Part shown: piece after piece, positions 12,801 through 19,179 of the stretch
How positions within the stretch are numbered: the stretch's first letter is position 1
How the letters are laid out: each line of letters begins with the position of its first letter
NCBI RefSeq assembly: GCF_000317595.1
Contig: NZ_AEJC01000275.1
Span: 1-33,468 of the forward strand
DNA from: Streptomyces ipomoeae 91-03
Lineage (GTDB): Bacteria > Actinomycetota > Actinomycetes > Streptomycetales > Streptomycetaceae
Length of the DNA stretch: 33,468 nucleotides
Direction of reading: 5' to 3'
Notes under the pieces: generated by a model
The model's database searches: none
What the model was told of the DNA's origin: nothing
Seen by the model: only the letters and a program-made list of their open reading frames with translations
Program-made: the position numbers and the translations under genes

Positions 12801-12905
12801 CTTGAACGCCCGCTGTCGGAGGCGGCCACGGACGGGAACGGCGTGCCCCTGACACTGCGCCCGTTCGAGGTGAAGACGCTGCGACTGGCGGTGGGCGAAC
12901 GGTGA
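9858..12905 (+). CDS. Alpha-mannosidase, glycoside hydrolase family 38
   Basis: A 1,015-residue retaining, metal-dependent alpha-mannosidase of typical bacterial GH38 length. The N-terminal region (1-250) is the bacterial accessory beta domain. The catalytic domain starts at about residue 255 with GVGHAHIDSAWLWPIRETKRK, where His262 and Asp264 are likely zinc ligands. WLPDSFGYNASYPQ gives nucleophile Asp374, and HQFHDILPGSSI supplies another metal ligand. The C-terminal half is beta-rich. No signal peptide is seen, so it is probably cytoplasmic and trims imported mannosides. ATG 9858 has GAGGAG upstream; a longer start is not supported. It lies 94 bases after GH4 and is probably co-transcribed with it. 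Confidence 0.93.
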   Translation: MHDERRRIEERVERVHTQRIKPAIYAASVPFTVEAWQAPGEPVPFEEAAAASYTPFAMDTPWGPPWGTTWFRMHGQVPSEWAGRRVEAVIDLGFVGDWPGNQAEALVHLTDGTPLKAVNPLNQYVPIGNPVRGGETVDYLVEAASNPDILADNFSKITPMGDVLTAGDKPLYVFRRADIAVLDEEVWHLDLDLQVLRELMVHLGEHEPRRHEILHALDRAMDAVDLDDVSGSATAVREILAPVLAKPAHASAHTISGVGHAHIDSAWLWPIRETKRKTSRTFSNVTSLADEYEDFIFACSQAVQYEWVRDNYPQVWERIKKAVDKGQWVPVGGMWVESDGNLPGGEAIARQLVHGKRFFIEHFGIETKGVWLPDSFGYNASYPQLAKLAGNEWFLTQKISWNQTNRFPHHTFWWEGIDGTRIFTHFPPVDTYNARFSGEEMDRAVRNYQEKGAGTRSLAPFGWGDGGGGPTREIMERARRLADLEGSPKVVVEHPDEFFAKARAEYEDAPVWNGELYLELHRATYTSQARTKQGNRRSEHRLREAELWATTAALHAPDYSYPHEKLDRLWKTVLLHQFHDILPGSSIAWVHREAEAEYARVAKELEELTAEAVAALGAGDARVFNTSPRDRAEVVRTPAGALTYVQVPANGSAPLTAIEPPHPVTVSGRVLDNGLVRVEVAEDGTLASVRDLKADREVLGDKGNLLRLHTDLPNYWDAWDVDKHYRNRYTDLLDADSVTVVEEDPLRGAIRVERSFGKGSRITQTITLRAGSPRIDFETDIDWHEAEKFLKAGFPIDIRAPHSSAEIQFGHIQRPTHTNTSWEAARFEVSGHRWMHVGEPGYGVAVINDSTYGHDVTRTVREDGGTTTTVRLSLVRAPRIPDPEADQGKHRLTYSLLPGATIDDAIAEGYALNLPLRIADAAGAPEPVVSVDGEGVTVEAVKLADDASGDVVVRLYESRGGRARGVLRTGFPLAGAQITDLLERPLSEAATDGNGVPLTLRPFEVKTLRLAVGER

Positions 12906-12940
12906 CGCCCGTTCCCATCAAGAATTAAGAAAGGCATAAA

Positions 12941-12982
12941 ACAGCAGGTCGCGGCGGGTGCGTTATCCGCCGCGACCCCTGT
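12941..12982 (+). terminator. Hairpin terminator after the alpha-mannosidase gene
   Basis: GGTCGCGGCGG (12947-12957) pairs perfectly with CCGCCGCGACC (12967-12977) around a nine-base loop. The stem is extended by ACAG and CTGT after a small internal loop. It lies 36 bases after the TGA and is preceded by an unusually AT-rich stretch. No U-tract follows, as is usual in Streptomyces. Confidence 0.75.
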
Positions 12983-13063
12983 TCGTCGCTTCTCCGACAC
13001 CTGTGGTTCGCTTGCCGACCGTGTGATACGGGACAACGCGAGTGAGAGTTGTGAGGTGTCATC

Positions 13064-13942
13064 GTGCGAGACCCGCGAATGTCAGCGATCGGCAAGGGGC
13101 TGAGGCGCCGCGGCAGACTGATCGTCGAGGCGGTGAGCCCGCCGAGGAAGCCCCTGAACGCTGTGCCGGCGCCCCGCACCGAGGTGGTCGAGGAGCCGAA
13201 GTACGTGGCCCCCCGCGCGCCCCGGCTGGTGGAGTCGCCGGTGTTCGTGCTCTCCTCGGTGCGCTCCGGTTCGACGCTGCTGCGGGTCATCCTCAACAGC
13301 CACAGCCAGATCCGCGCCCCGCACGAGATGCATCTGCGCACGGTCCATGTCCATCTCTCCCGCGACTTCACCGCGCCCGCCATGCAGGCGCTCGAACTCG
13401 ACAAGTCGGAGCTGGAGCACGTCCTCTGGGACCGGATCCTCCACCTCGAACTCAGCCGCAGCGGCAAGCGGATCATCGTCGACAAGACCCCGCCGAACAC
13501 CCTCATCTGGCCGCGCCTGCAACGATGTTGGCCGGACGCCCGCTACATCCTGCTGCTCCGCCACCCCGGCGCGGTCGTCCAGTCCCTGACCAGCCGCCGC
13601 AGCGACCCCGACCACGAGGCGATCCGCGCCGAGGTCCTCTCCTACAGCGAGAAGCTCGAAGAGGCCCGCCAGAACCTCCCGGTCCACGTCATCACCTACG
13701 AGGACCTCACCGCCGAGCCGGAGAAGGTCACCCAGGGCATCTGCGACCATCTCGACATCCCCTGGGAATCCGCCATGCTCGACTACGGGACCAAGGACCA
13801 CGGCACCTTCCGCCCCCAACTCGGCGACTGGTCCAGCACCATCAAGTCCGGCCGTATCCAACAGGCCCGTCAGGCCGACCCCGCCGCCGAACTCCCGGAC
13901 CGCCTGAAGGAGCTGGCGAGGGCGTGGGGCTATTCGGCGTAA
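13064..13942 (+). CDS. Sulfotransferase family protein
   Basis: A 292-residue PAPS-dependent sulfotransferase-like enzyme. The 5'-phosphosulfate loop is FVLSSVRSGSTLLRVILNSH (61-80) and the 3'-phosphate-binding segment is YILLLRHPGAVVQSLTSRR (161-179). A basic N-terminus of about 50 residues (RRRGRL...PPRKP) precedes the domain; no clear membrane anchor is seen. It would transfer sulfate from PAPS to a hydroxyl or amine of a carbohydrate, lipid or metabolite; the acceptor is unknown. GTG start with GAGGT seven bases upstream. It is separated from the sugar locus by a terminator and stands alone in its direction. Confidence 0.85.
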   Translation: MRDPRMSAIGKGLRRRGRLIVEAVSPPRKPLNAVPAPRTEVVEEPKYVAPRAPRLVESPVFVLSSVRSGSTLLRVILNSHSQIRAPHEMHLRTVHVHLSRDFTAPAMQALELDKSELEHVLWDRILHLELSRSGKRIIVDKTPPNTLIWPRLQRCWPDARYILLLRHPGAVVQSLTSRRSDPDHEAIRAEVLSYSEKLEEARQNLPVHVITYEDLTAEPEKVTQGICDHLDIPWESAMLDYGTKDHGTFRPQLGDWSSTIKSGRIQQARQADPAAELPDRLKELARAWGYSA

Positions 13943-14010
13943 CGCCGCAGGGCCTATCGGCGTGAGGTGGAGCGGGGTGCTCGGCTCGGCCACGGGGGTT
14001 TGGCCAGGCA

Positions 14011-14092
14011 CCTCTGCTCTCCGCCCTCGGCCTTCGCCCTCTGCCCTCCGCCTTCGCCCTCGGCTCTCGGCCCTCTGCTCTCGGCCCTCGGC
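14011..14092. repeat. Degenerate CTCGGCC/CTCTGCC tandem repeat
   Basis: About 80 bases of a 6-8-base unit: CTCTGCT, CTCCGCC, CTCGGCC, TTCGCCC, CTCTGCC and similar. The plus strand is almost free of A. Read on the minus strand it gives a meaningless Arg/Ala/Glu/Gly-rich peptide. It sits exactly where the relic regulator gene loses its homology-like sequence. Confidence 0.7.
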
Positions 14093-14093
14093 C

Positions 14094-14460
14094 GGAGCTT
14101 CGGTGAATCCGGCAGCGCGGCGTCCACCAGCGTCTGCAGCAGGCTCTCCGCCGCCTCGTCCATGGCGAGTACGGCGGCGGCGCGGGCCGGACCGATGGTG
14201 TGGCCGTCGCCCGTGGCGAGCAGCCGGAACGTACGCGACGCACCGCGCCTGCGCCGGCGTCAACCGCCGGTGGCCCGCTTCGAAGACGGCGTCGACAGCC
14301 GGATCCCCCACGCGCGGCTCGGCCACAAGACGCCACTCGTCGGCGAGCCGGGAGGCCGGCGCCTCCAAGGTTCACCCGGTCGGCCGCGATCCGTATGGCC
14401 GACCGGCGGTGCCCCGCGCGGCCGAGGGCGGCGCCCCACAGACCCGCACTAGCCGCATGG
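14094..14460 (-). pseudogene. Relic of an AfsR/SARP-type NB-ARC regulator
   Basis: Three frames must be joined to read a plausible protein. First comes AIRIAADRVNL. After a shift, EAPASRLADEWRLVAEPRVG and AVFEAGHRRLTPAQAR follow. After another shift come RTFRLLATGDGHTIGPA and AMDEAAESLLQTLVDAALPDSP. This order resembles the region after the NB-ARC ATPase in AfsR-like regulators (LPLALRIA..RLA.E..RL, then LSPAQARAFRLLAL..., then AE.LLE.LVDA.LLESP). There is no start, no ATPase core and no TPR region. It appears to be a small decayed internal piece. The 216 bases between it and the ATP-grasp gene may hold further unrecognisable remnants. Confidence 0.55.
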
Positions 14461-14676
14461 CACCGACACGGTCCCGGGAGCGCCGGGCGGCCGAAGGCAC
14501 TTCCGGGAGAGCGGGGCGTGACCGAGGGCCGTGTCGAGGAGCGCGACCGGCCGAACCGGGGAGCGGCCTCCAGGCCCGCGCGCCGGCCCGCCGCGAGGGT
14601 CCTCGAACGAGGACGGGTCTCCAGCGCCCCGGCGCCGAGGCCAACCCGGACGGGGCCCGGCCTGGGCGGCTCCCGC

Positions 14677-15903
14677 TCAGACGGCCAGCGGCCGATCGGC
14701 GGCCGGCTTGCAGACAGCGGGAGCCGACGCGCGCGTGGGAGCGTCCGGGGGCGTCACCGCGAGGGATCGCGCCTCCACGGGTTCCACCGCGCTCAGGGGG
14801 ACATCCAGCACCACCGGCACGCCCACGCCTCCCGGCACCCCGACGACCCCGGGAACGTCCATCTCCTGATGAGGCAACATAACCGGCCGTACCACGCGCG
14901 GCCCCGACACCACCGTGTAGTCCGGCCCGAGCCGAGCCGGCGTCAAGTCACCGGTCTCCTCGCCCAGCGCCAGCTGCACGGCGGCCCACGGGGCGTTGAT
15001 CCCGCAGAGGGCCAGCTGATGCAGTCCCCCCGCCGGGCGGGTGTTGACGTCCATGAGGACCGGAACGTCGCCGTACATGCGGAACTGAATGTTCGTCAGA
15101 TAATGCAGGCCGAAGGACTCGGCGATACGCAGGGCGGGTTCGATCCACGCGGGGTGGAGGGTGAAACCGCGTCGACGGCCGTTCTTGGTGCGGCCGACCG
15201 CCATCCGGACACGCCCGTCGGGACCGGTGAGGCAGTCGACGGACACCTCCGGCTGTTCGAGGCGCGGCATCACCAGCCAGTCGACCGGCTCGTCGGCGGC
15301 CCGCAGTGCCCCGACGACCATGTCGAGCGACACATAAGGGCTCGGAAACCCGTTGAGGTGAACGAGTGAGAAGGGGGCGCGTGTCACGACGCGGAAGCCC
15401 ACACCGCCCGCCCCGGCCGCCGGCTTGAAGCACGCCTTGTGCCCGGCGCCCTCCAGCTTCTCGACGGCCGCGATCAGCTCATCGGCGCCGGTCACCCGGA
15501 ACCACGGCGGCACCGGCACCCCGTGCGCCTGCACGGCCTCGTACGCGGTGACCTTGTCCTCGAAGACCTCAATGGCCTCGGCGGGCGGCGCCAGCAGCAC
15601 CGTACCGACGGCCGCGAACTCCTCACGGTGCGCGGCGATGGCGGCCTGGTGCAGCCGGGGCACGAACACATCGATGCCCCGCTTGACGCACTGGTCGAGC
15701 GCGTACTCCACGTACGCGGCGGGGGAGAGCCCCTCGGGCTCCAGATCGGCCGTGTCGGCGGCGGCCAGTACGGGGGAGTCGGCGTCACCGTGCGTGGCAT
15801 GGATGTCCACTGGTCGAGCCTGTGGATTACTCCGCAGCTGATCCATGAAGAAGACATTCTCCGCGTACGTGCGGTTGAGCCAGACGCGTACGCGAGAGAC
15901 CAT
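14677..15903 (-). CDS. ATP-grasp domain protein, substrate unknown
   Basis: A 408-residue protein with an ATP-grasp fold resembling the carbamoyl-phosphate-synthase-like group. A pre-ATP domain (1-110) begins RVWLNRTYAENVFFMDQL. Adenine/phosphate-binding lysines are likely Lys117 (VFEDKVTAYEA) and Lys160 (ACFKPAAGAGGVGF). The metal site is MDVNTRPAGGLHQ (284-296), with Asp where many family members have Glu. Residues after about 345 form a Val/Pro/Ala-rich low-complexity tail. Such enzymes ligate a carboxylate to an amine or thiol with ATP. ATG start with AAAGGCGG upstream. It is divergent from the phosphoesterase gene, and its target is not visible. Confidence 0.82.
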   Translation of the reverse strand: MVSRVRVWLNRTYAENVFFMDQLRSNPQARPVDIHATHGDADSPVLAAADTADLEPEGLSPAAYVEYALDQCVKRGIDVFVPRLHQAAIAAHREEFAAVGTVLLAPPAEAIEVFEDKVTAYEAVQAHGVPVPPWFRVTGADELIAAVEKLEGAGHKACFKPAAGAGGVGFRVVTRAPFSLVHLNGFPSPYVSLDMVVGALRAADEPVDWLVMPRLEQPEVSVDCLTGPDGRVRMAVGRTKNGRRRGFTLHPAWIEPALRIAESFGLHYLTNIQFRMYGDVPVLMDVNTRPAGGLHQLALCGINAPWAAVQLALGEETGDLTPARLGPDYTVVSGPRVVRPVMLPHQEMDVPGVVGVPGGVGVPVVLDVPLSAVEPVEARSLAVTPPDAPTRASAPAVCKPAADRPLAV

Positions 15904-16206
15904 GCAGGCCGCCTTTCTACGGTTCGCGGGCAGGGCGGAGCAGGCCGTGCCCGGCCAGGGGAGATGGAGGTACGCCGAACCGCCGTACGCGAAAGGGGAG
16001 GGCGTGGCGGTGGTGTTGGAGGGATCATAAGGCCACCGGGGCCCATGTTTCTGTCACGTGGAGGTTAATCCTTTCGTGGTGGGGCGTACGGGGTGCATGG
16101 TCAGGGGGCGCACCGGGCGTGGTGAAGCCCTCGGCAGGTCACTCTTGTCCGCTGGTGCGCACGTGTGTTCTCGTGTGTGCATTGAGTGTTGTGGAGGGGA
16201 GCGCGG
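15904..16206. other. Divergent intergenic region, ATP-grasp / phosphoesterase genes
   Basis: 303 bases with no convincing gene. On the minus strand a TATGAT hexamer lies about 125 bases upstream of the ATP-grasp start and may be a -10 element. On the plus strand the last 60 bases carry several GTGTG/CGTGTG repeats before the phosphoesterase ribosome site. Short frames here lack ribosome sites. Confidence 0.4.
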
Positions 16207-17115
16207 GTGGAGTCGACGGTCGGCCGTCACGGGAATCTGCTGGCCATCAGTGATCTGCACATCGGATATCCCGAGAACCGCGCCCTGGTCGAGAGGATGC
16301 GCCCCGAGACGGACGCCGACTGGCTGCTCGTCGCCGGTGACGTCGCGGAGACGGTGGCCGACATCCGCTGGGCGCTGGAAACCCTCGCCGGCCGCTTCGC
16401 CAAGGTCGTCTGGGTGCCGGGCAACCACGAGCTGTGGACCCATCCGAGGGAGACGGTGCCGCTGCGCGGCGTCCCCCGCTACGAGTACCTCGTCGAGGTC
16501 TGCCGCGAACTGGGCGTCGTCACCCCGGAGGACCCCTACCCCGTGTGGGAGGGTCCGGGCGGCCCGGTGGTCGTGGCGCCGCTGTTCCTGTTGTACGACT
16601 ACTCGTTCCTGCCCAAGGGCTGCACCAGGAAGGAACAGGGGCTGGAGTACGCGTACGGCACGGGCGTGGTGTGCACCGACGAGCACGTGCTGTACCCCGA
16701 CCCGTACCCGAGCCGCGACGCCTGGTGCCGTGCCCGGGTCGCCGAGACCGAACGCAGGCTCGCCGAACTCCCGGCCGATCTGCCCACGGTGCTGGTCAAC
16801 CACTACCCCCTCGACCGGCACCCGACGGACGTCCTGCGCTACCCCGAGTTCGCCATGTGGTGCGGCACGGAACTGACCGCCGACTGGCACCGGCGTTTCC
16901 GTGTCGAGGTCATGGTCTACGGCCATTTGCACATCCCGCGGACCACCTGGCTGGACGGGGTCCGATTCGAAGAGGTGTCCGTGGGTTACCCCCGCGAGTG
17001 GCGTCCGCGCCCGGAACCGCCGGGAAGGCTGCGCCGCATTCTGCCGATGGAGGTCGGAGCCGGTGATCGAGGAGCTTCTCCCGGAGTCGGTCGTGGCCGT
17101 GGAGGCGCACGCTGA
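16207..17115 (+). CDS. Calcineurin-like metallophosphoesterase
   Basis: A 302-residue protein with all five metallophosphoesterase blocks. These are AISDLHIGY (Asp16, His18), VAGDVAE (Asp45), PGNHELW (Asn73, His74), VNHYPLD, and YGHLHIPRT. These ligate a dinuclear metal centre that hydrolyses phosphoesters; the substrate is unknown. The GTG start has a very strong GGAGGGGAG five bases upstream. Its 3' end overlaps the phosphopantetheinyl transferase gene by 53 bases in another frame, so the two are co-transcribed. The C-terminal 20 residues (Gly/Arg-rich) come entirely from this overlap and are probably not part of the fold. From memory, this gene pair recurs in Streptomyces. Confidence 0.9.
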   Translation: MESTVGRHGNLLAISDLHIGYPENRALVERMRPETDADWLLVAGDVAETVADIRWALETLAGRFAKVVWVPGNHELWTHPRETVPLRGVPRYEYLVEVCRELGVVTPEDPYPVWEGPGGPVVVAPLFLLYDYSFLPKGCTRKEQGLEYAYGTGVVCTDEHVLYPDPYPSRDAWCRARVAETERRLAELPADLPTVLVNHYPLDRHPTDVLRYPEFAMWCGTELTADWHRRFRVEVMVYGHLHIPRTTWLDGVRFEEVSVGYPREWRPRPEPPGRLRRILPMEVGAGDRGASPGVGRGRGGAR

Positions 17116-17755
17116 GGACATGGCCGTGGCAGCCGAGGGGATCGAGCTGTTCCCCGAGGAGGAGACGGTCGTGGCGCGCGCGGTGCTGAAGCGGCGCCGT
17201 GAGTTCACCGTCGTACGCGGTTGTGCCCGGCGGGCGATGGAGAAGCTCGGGGTCGCGGCGCGGCCGATCCTGCCCGGCGAGCGCGGCGCCCCCGGCTGGC
17301 CGGAGGGGCTGACCGGCAGCATGACCCACTGCGAGGGGTATGCCGCCGCCGCGCTGGTCCGCTCCGGCGACCTCGCCTCCCTCGGTATCGACGCCGAACC
17401 GCACAACGTCCTGCCCGAAGGGGTCCTCGAAGCCATCGCCCTGCCCGCGGAGGAAGCCCGGCTGCGCCGGCTGACCGCCGACCATCCGACGGTCCACTGG
17501 GACCGGCTGTTGTTCAGCGCCAAGGAATCGGTCTACAAGGCGTGGTTCCCGCTCACCGGCCGGTGGCTGGACTTCTCGGAGGCCGACATCGAGGTGACCG
17601 CCGAACCCGGCGGTCAGCGGGGTGCTCTGCGTGCCGAACTCCTCGTTCCCGGACCGGTGGTGAAGGGCCGCCCCCTCACGGCCTTCGACGGACGCTGGAT
17701 CGTCCGCCGGGGGCTCGTGGTGACGGCGGTATCGGTTCCCTTCCCCACGGAATGA
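17063..17755 (+). CDS. 4'-phosphopantetheinyl transferase, Sfp/EntD type
   Basis: A 230-residue enzyme that moves 4'-phosphopantetheine from coenzyme A onto a serine of acyl- or peptidyl-carrier proteins. The diagnostic motifs are GIDAEPHN (108-115; Mg ligands Asp110 and Glu112) and FSAKESVYKAWFP (151-163; Glu155). The N-terminal RRREFTVVRGCARRAMEKLG and SMTHCEGYAAA are also typical of the EntD-like branch. GTG start with GGAGG 11 bases and GGAG four bases upstream, inside the phosphoesterase gene. It may act on carrier proteins encoded elsewhere, since none is in this window. It ends 27 bases before the isoprenoid-synthase-like gene, which may belong to the same transcript. Confidence 0.93.
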   Translation: MIEELLPESVVAVEAHAEDMAVAAEGIELFPEEETVVARAVLKRRREFTVVRGCARRAMEKLGVAARPILPGERGAPGWPEGLTGSMTHCEGYAAAALVRSGDLASLGIDAEPHNVLPEGVLEAIALPAEEARLRRLTADHPTVHWDRLLFSAKESVYKAWFPLTGRWLDFSEADIEVTAEPGGQRGALRAELLVPGPVVKGRPLTAFDGRWIVRRGLVVTAVSVPFPTE

Positions 17756-17782
17756 CTCCCCATCGAATGACGAGGATGCCAG

Positions 17783-18763
17783 ATGAATTCCTTGTCCTAC
17801 TTGGACCTGCACAGACAGGTCTCGGCGGACATCGACGCGGAAATACAGGCCGCACTGGAGAAACTCGGTCCGGCATCCGGAGCGGTGCGGGATTCGATAT
17901 CCGGACTGCTGGGCCATCAGCAGATGAAATACCCCCTGTCCGTACTCCCCCTTCTCGTGCACGGCGCCGAGACGGGCACACCCGGGCCGGCGATTCCGCT
18001 GGCGGCCGTGCATGTCCTGTGGTGGACGTCCGCCTGCTATCTCGACGACCTGGCCGACGGTCACGGCACGCGCGTTCCCGAGGGGCTCGACCCGGACGAG
18101 GCGCTGCTGGCGGCCGTCCTCAGCGGACAGGCCCTGCCCATCCGGATCGTGCGGGCCCAGCCGCTCCCGGACACGGTCCGATCCGCCCTGACCGGCGAGA
18201 TCGTCAACTGCTGGGTCGCCGCCGTGGAAGGCCAGCTGAGGGATTTGCGCAGCGATCCGCGGCAGGCCTCACGGGACGCCGTCCTCATGGCTTATCGGGG
18301 GAAATCCGGCGCCCCTTTCGGAATGATCACGGCGATGGCGGCGATCCTGTCCGGAGCCGGTCACGAACGGACCGAACTGTGGCGGGAGCTCGGTGAGACC
18401 TTCGGCATTCTCTGGCAGCTCTTCAATGACCAGGAGGACATTCTCTCGGGCCGCAACGAGGATCTGCTGAACGGCACGGTGACCTATCTCCTCGCCTGTG
18501 CCCTGGAGGAATCCGCGCCCGGGTCCAGAGCGCGCTTCGTGGAACTCGTCGCCGCCGCCCGCGGCTCCGCCGAGGCCCGAACGGAACTCGGCGCACTGCT
18601 CCTCGCCCCGGCCGTCCTGAGACGCTACGAGAAGGACCTCGACGCCTTCCGTGACGAAGCCCATCGCATCCTCGACGAACTGGGCGGCGACGAGATCTAC
18701 TTGCCGGCCCTGCGACAACTCGTCGACCAGTCGGCCGGGTTGTATCTCACCCGAGGTCACTGA
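17783..18763 (+). CDS. Polyprenyl-synthase-like class I isoprenoid enzyme
   Basis: A 326-residue, mostly helical protein with both aspartate-rich motifs of trans-prenyl diphosphate synthases: YLDDLADGH (Asp88, Asp89, Asp92) and QLFNDQEDILSGRNEDLLNG (Asp216, Asp219). A Lys174 in YRGKSGAPFG matches the KT/KS position. The usual N-terminal GGKRxRP isopentenyl-diphosphate-binding motif is absent; HQQMKYPLSVLPLL takes its place. It may therefore be a divergent synthase, a ComQ-like prenyltransferase or a class I cyclase-like enzyme. ATG start with GAGGA eight bases upstream. It is convergent with the regulator/protease/oxidoreductase operon and is probably co-transcribed with the phosphopantetheinyl transferase. 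Confidence 0.82.
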   Translation: MNSLSYLDLHRQVSADIDAEIQAALEKLGPASGAVRDSISGLLGHQQMKYPLSVLPLLVHGAETGTPGPAIPLAAVHVLWWTSACYLDDLADGHGTRVPEGLDPDEALLAAVLSGQALPIRIVRAQPLPDTVRSALTGEIVNCWVAAVEGQLRDLRSDPRQASRDAVLMAYRGKSGAPFGMITAMAAILSGAGHERTELWRELGETFGILWQLFNDQEDILSGRNEDLLNGTVTYLLACALEESAPGSRARFVELVAAARGSAEARTELGALLLAPAVLRRYEKDLDAFRDEAHRILDELGGDEIYLPALRQLVDQSAGLYLTRGH

Positions 18764-18805
18764 CCGCGCGGGCCGACGCCCGAGGCTCCCTGAAGGCCCT
18801 TGACT

Positions 18806-18835
18806 GCGGTCCGCCGGCACGACCAGGCGGACCGC
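18806..18835. terminator. Bidirectional hairpin terminator
   Basis: GCGGTCCGCC and GGCGGACCGC form a perfect ten-base-pair stem around a ten-base loop. It sits centrally in the 88-base gap between two convergent genes ending at 18763 and 18852, so it can serve both strands. Confidence 0.8.
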
Positions 18836-18851
18836 CGATTCACGGCGTCGC

Positions 18852-19079
18852 TCAGAAGTCCGGGCACCAACTCCTCAGCAGCCGGAAGAACTCCTCCTCG
18901 TTCCCCGCCAGCCCGGCCGCGGCCAGCGCCTGCTCCGCCTCGGCGAGGGCGGCGGTCGGCACCACGGGTGGTCGGCCGCTCTCCGGCGGCCCGTCGAACG
19001 CGGCTCGTACGGTCCCCAGCAGCCGCAGATAGGCCTGGACGGCGGTGCGCTCGCGGTCGGTCAGTACGGCGGTCGGCAT
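18852..19079 (-). CDS. Small conserved-looking protein, function unknown
   Basis: A 75-residue, acidic, helical protein. MPTAVLTDRERTAVQAYLRL is followed by a Pro/Gly linker and a C-terminal helix ending EEEFFRLLRSWCPDF. I recognise no family. The ATG has GGGGAGAG about eight bases upstream, better than any longer start. It is the last gene of the leftward regulator/protease/membrane/oxidoreductase operon, 100 bases after the FAD gene. A partner or adaptor role for an operon enzyme is a guess. Confidence 0.6.
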   Translation of the reverse strand: MPTAVLTDRERTAVQAYLRLLGTVRAAFDGPPESGRPPVVPTAALAEAEQALAAAGLAGNEEEFFRLLRSWCPDF

Positions 19080-19179
19080 TGAACGGCTCTCCCCGGTTCG
19101 GTTCGGCGAAACTGCGCGCGCCACAGAAGTGGCACACCATCAGCTTGCCGTCCGCCACTGACAATCCCGTTGTACGCGG

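Noticed and set aside
13954..14163. Real small gene on the minus strand
   Set aside because: After about 22 regulator-like residues the frame consists only of the translated simple repeat.
15990..16046. Precursor peptide for the ATP-grasp enzyme (RiPP-type)
   Set aside because: The Pro/Arg-rich frame starting MIPPTPPPRPP has no ribosome site and overlaps a likely -10 element.
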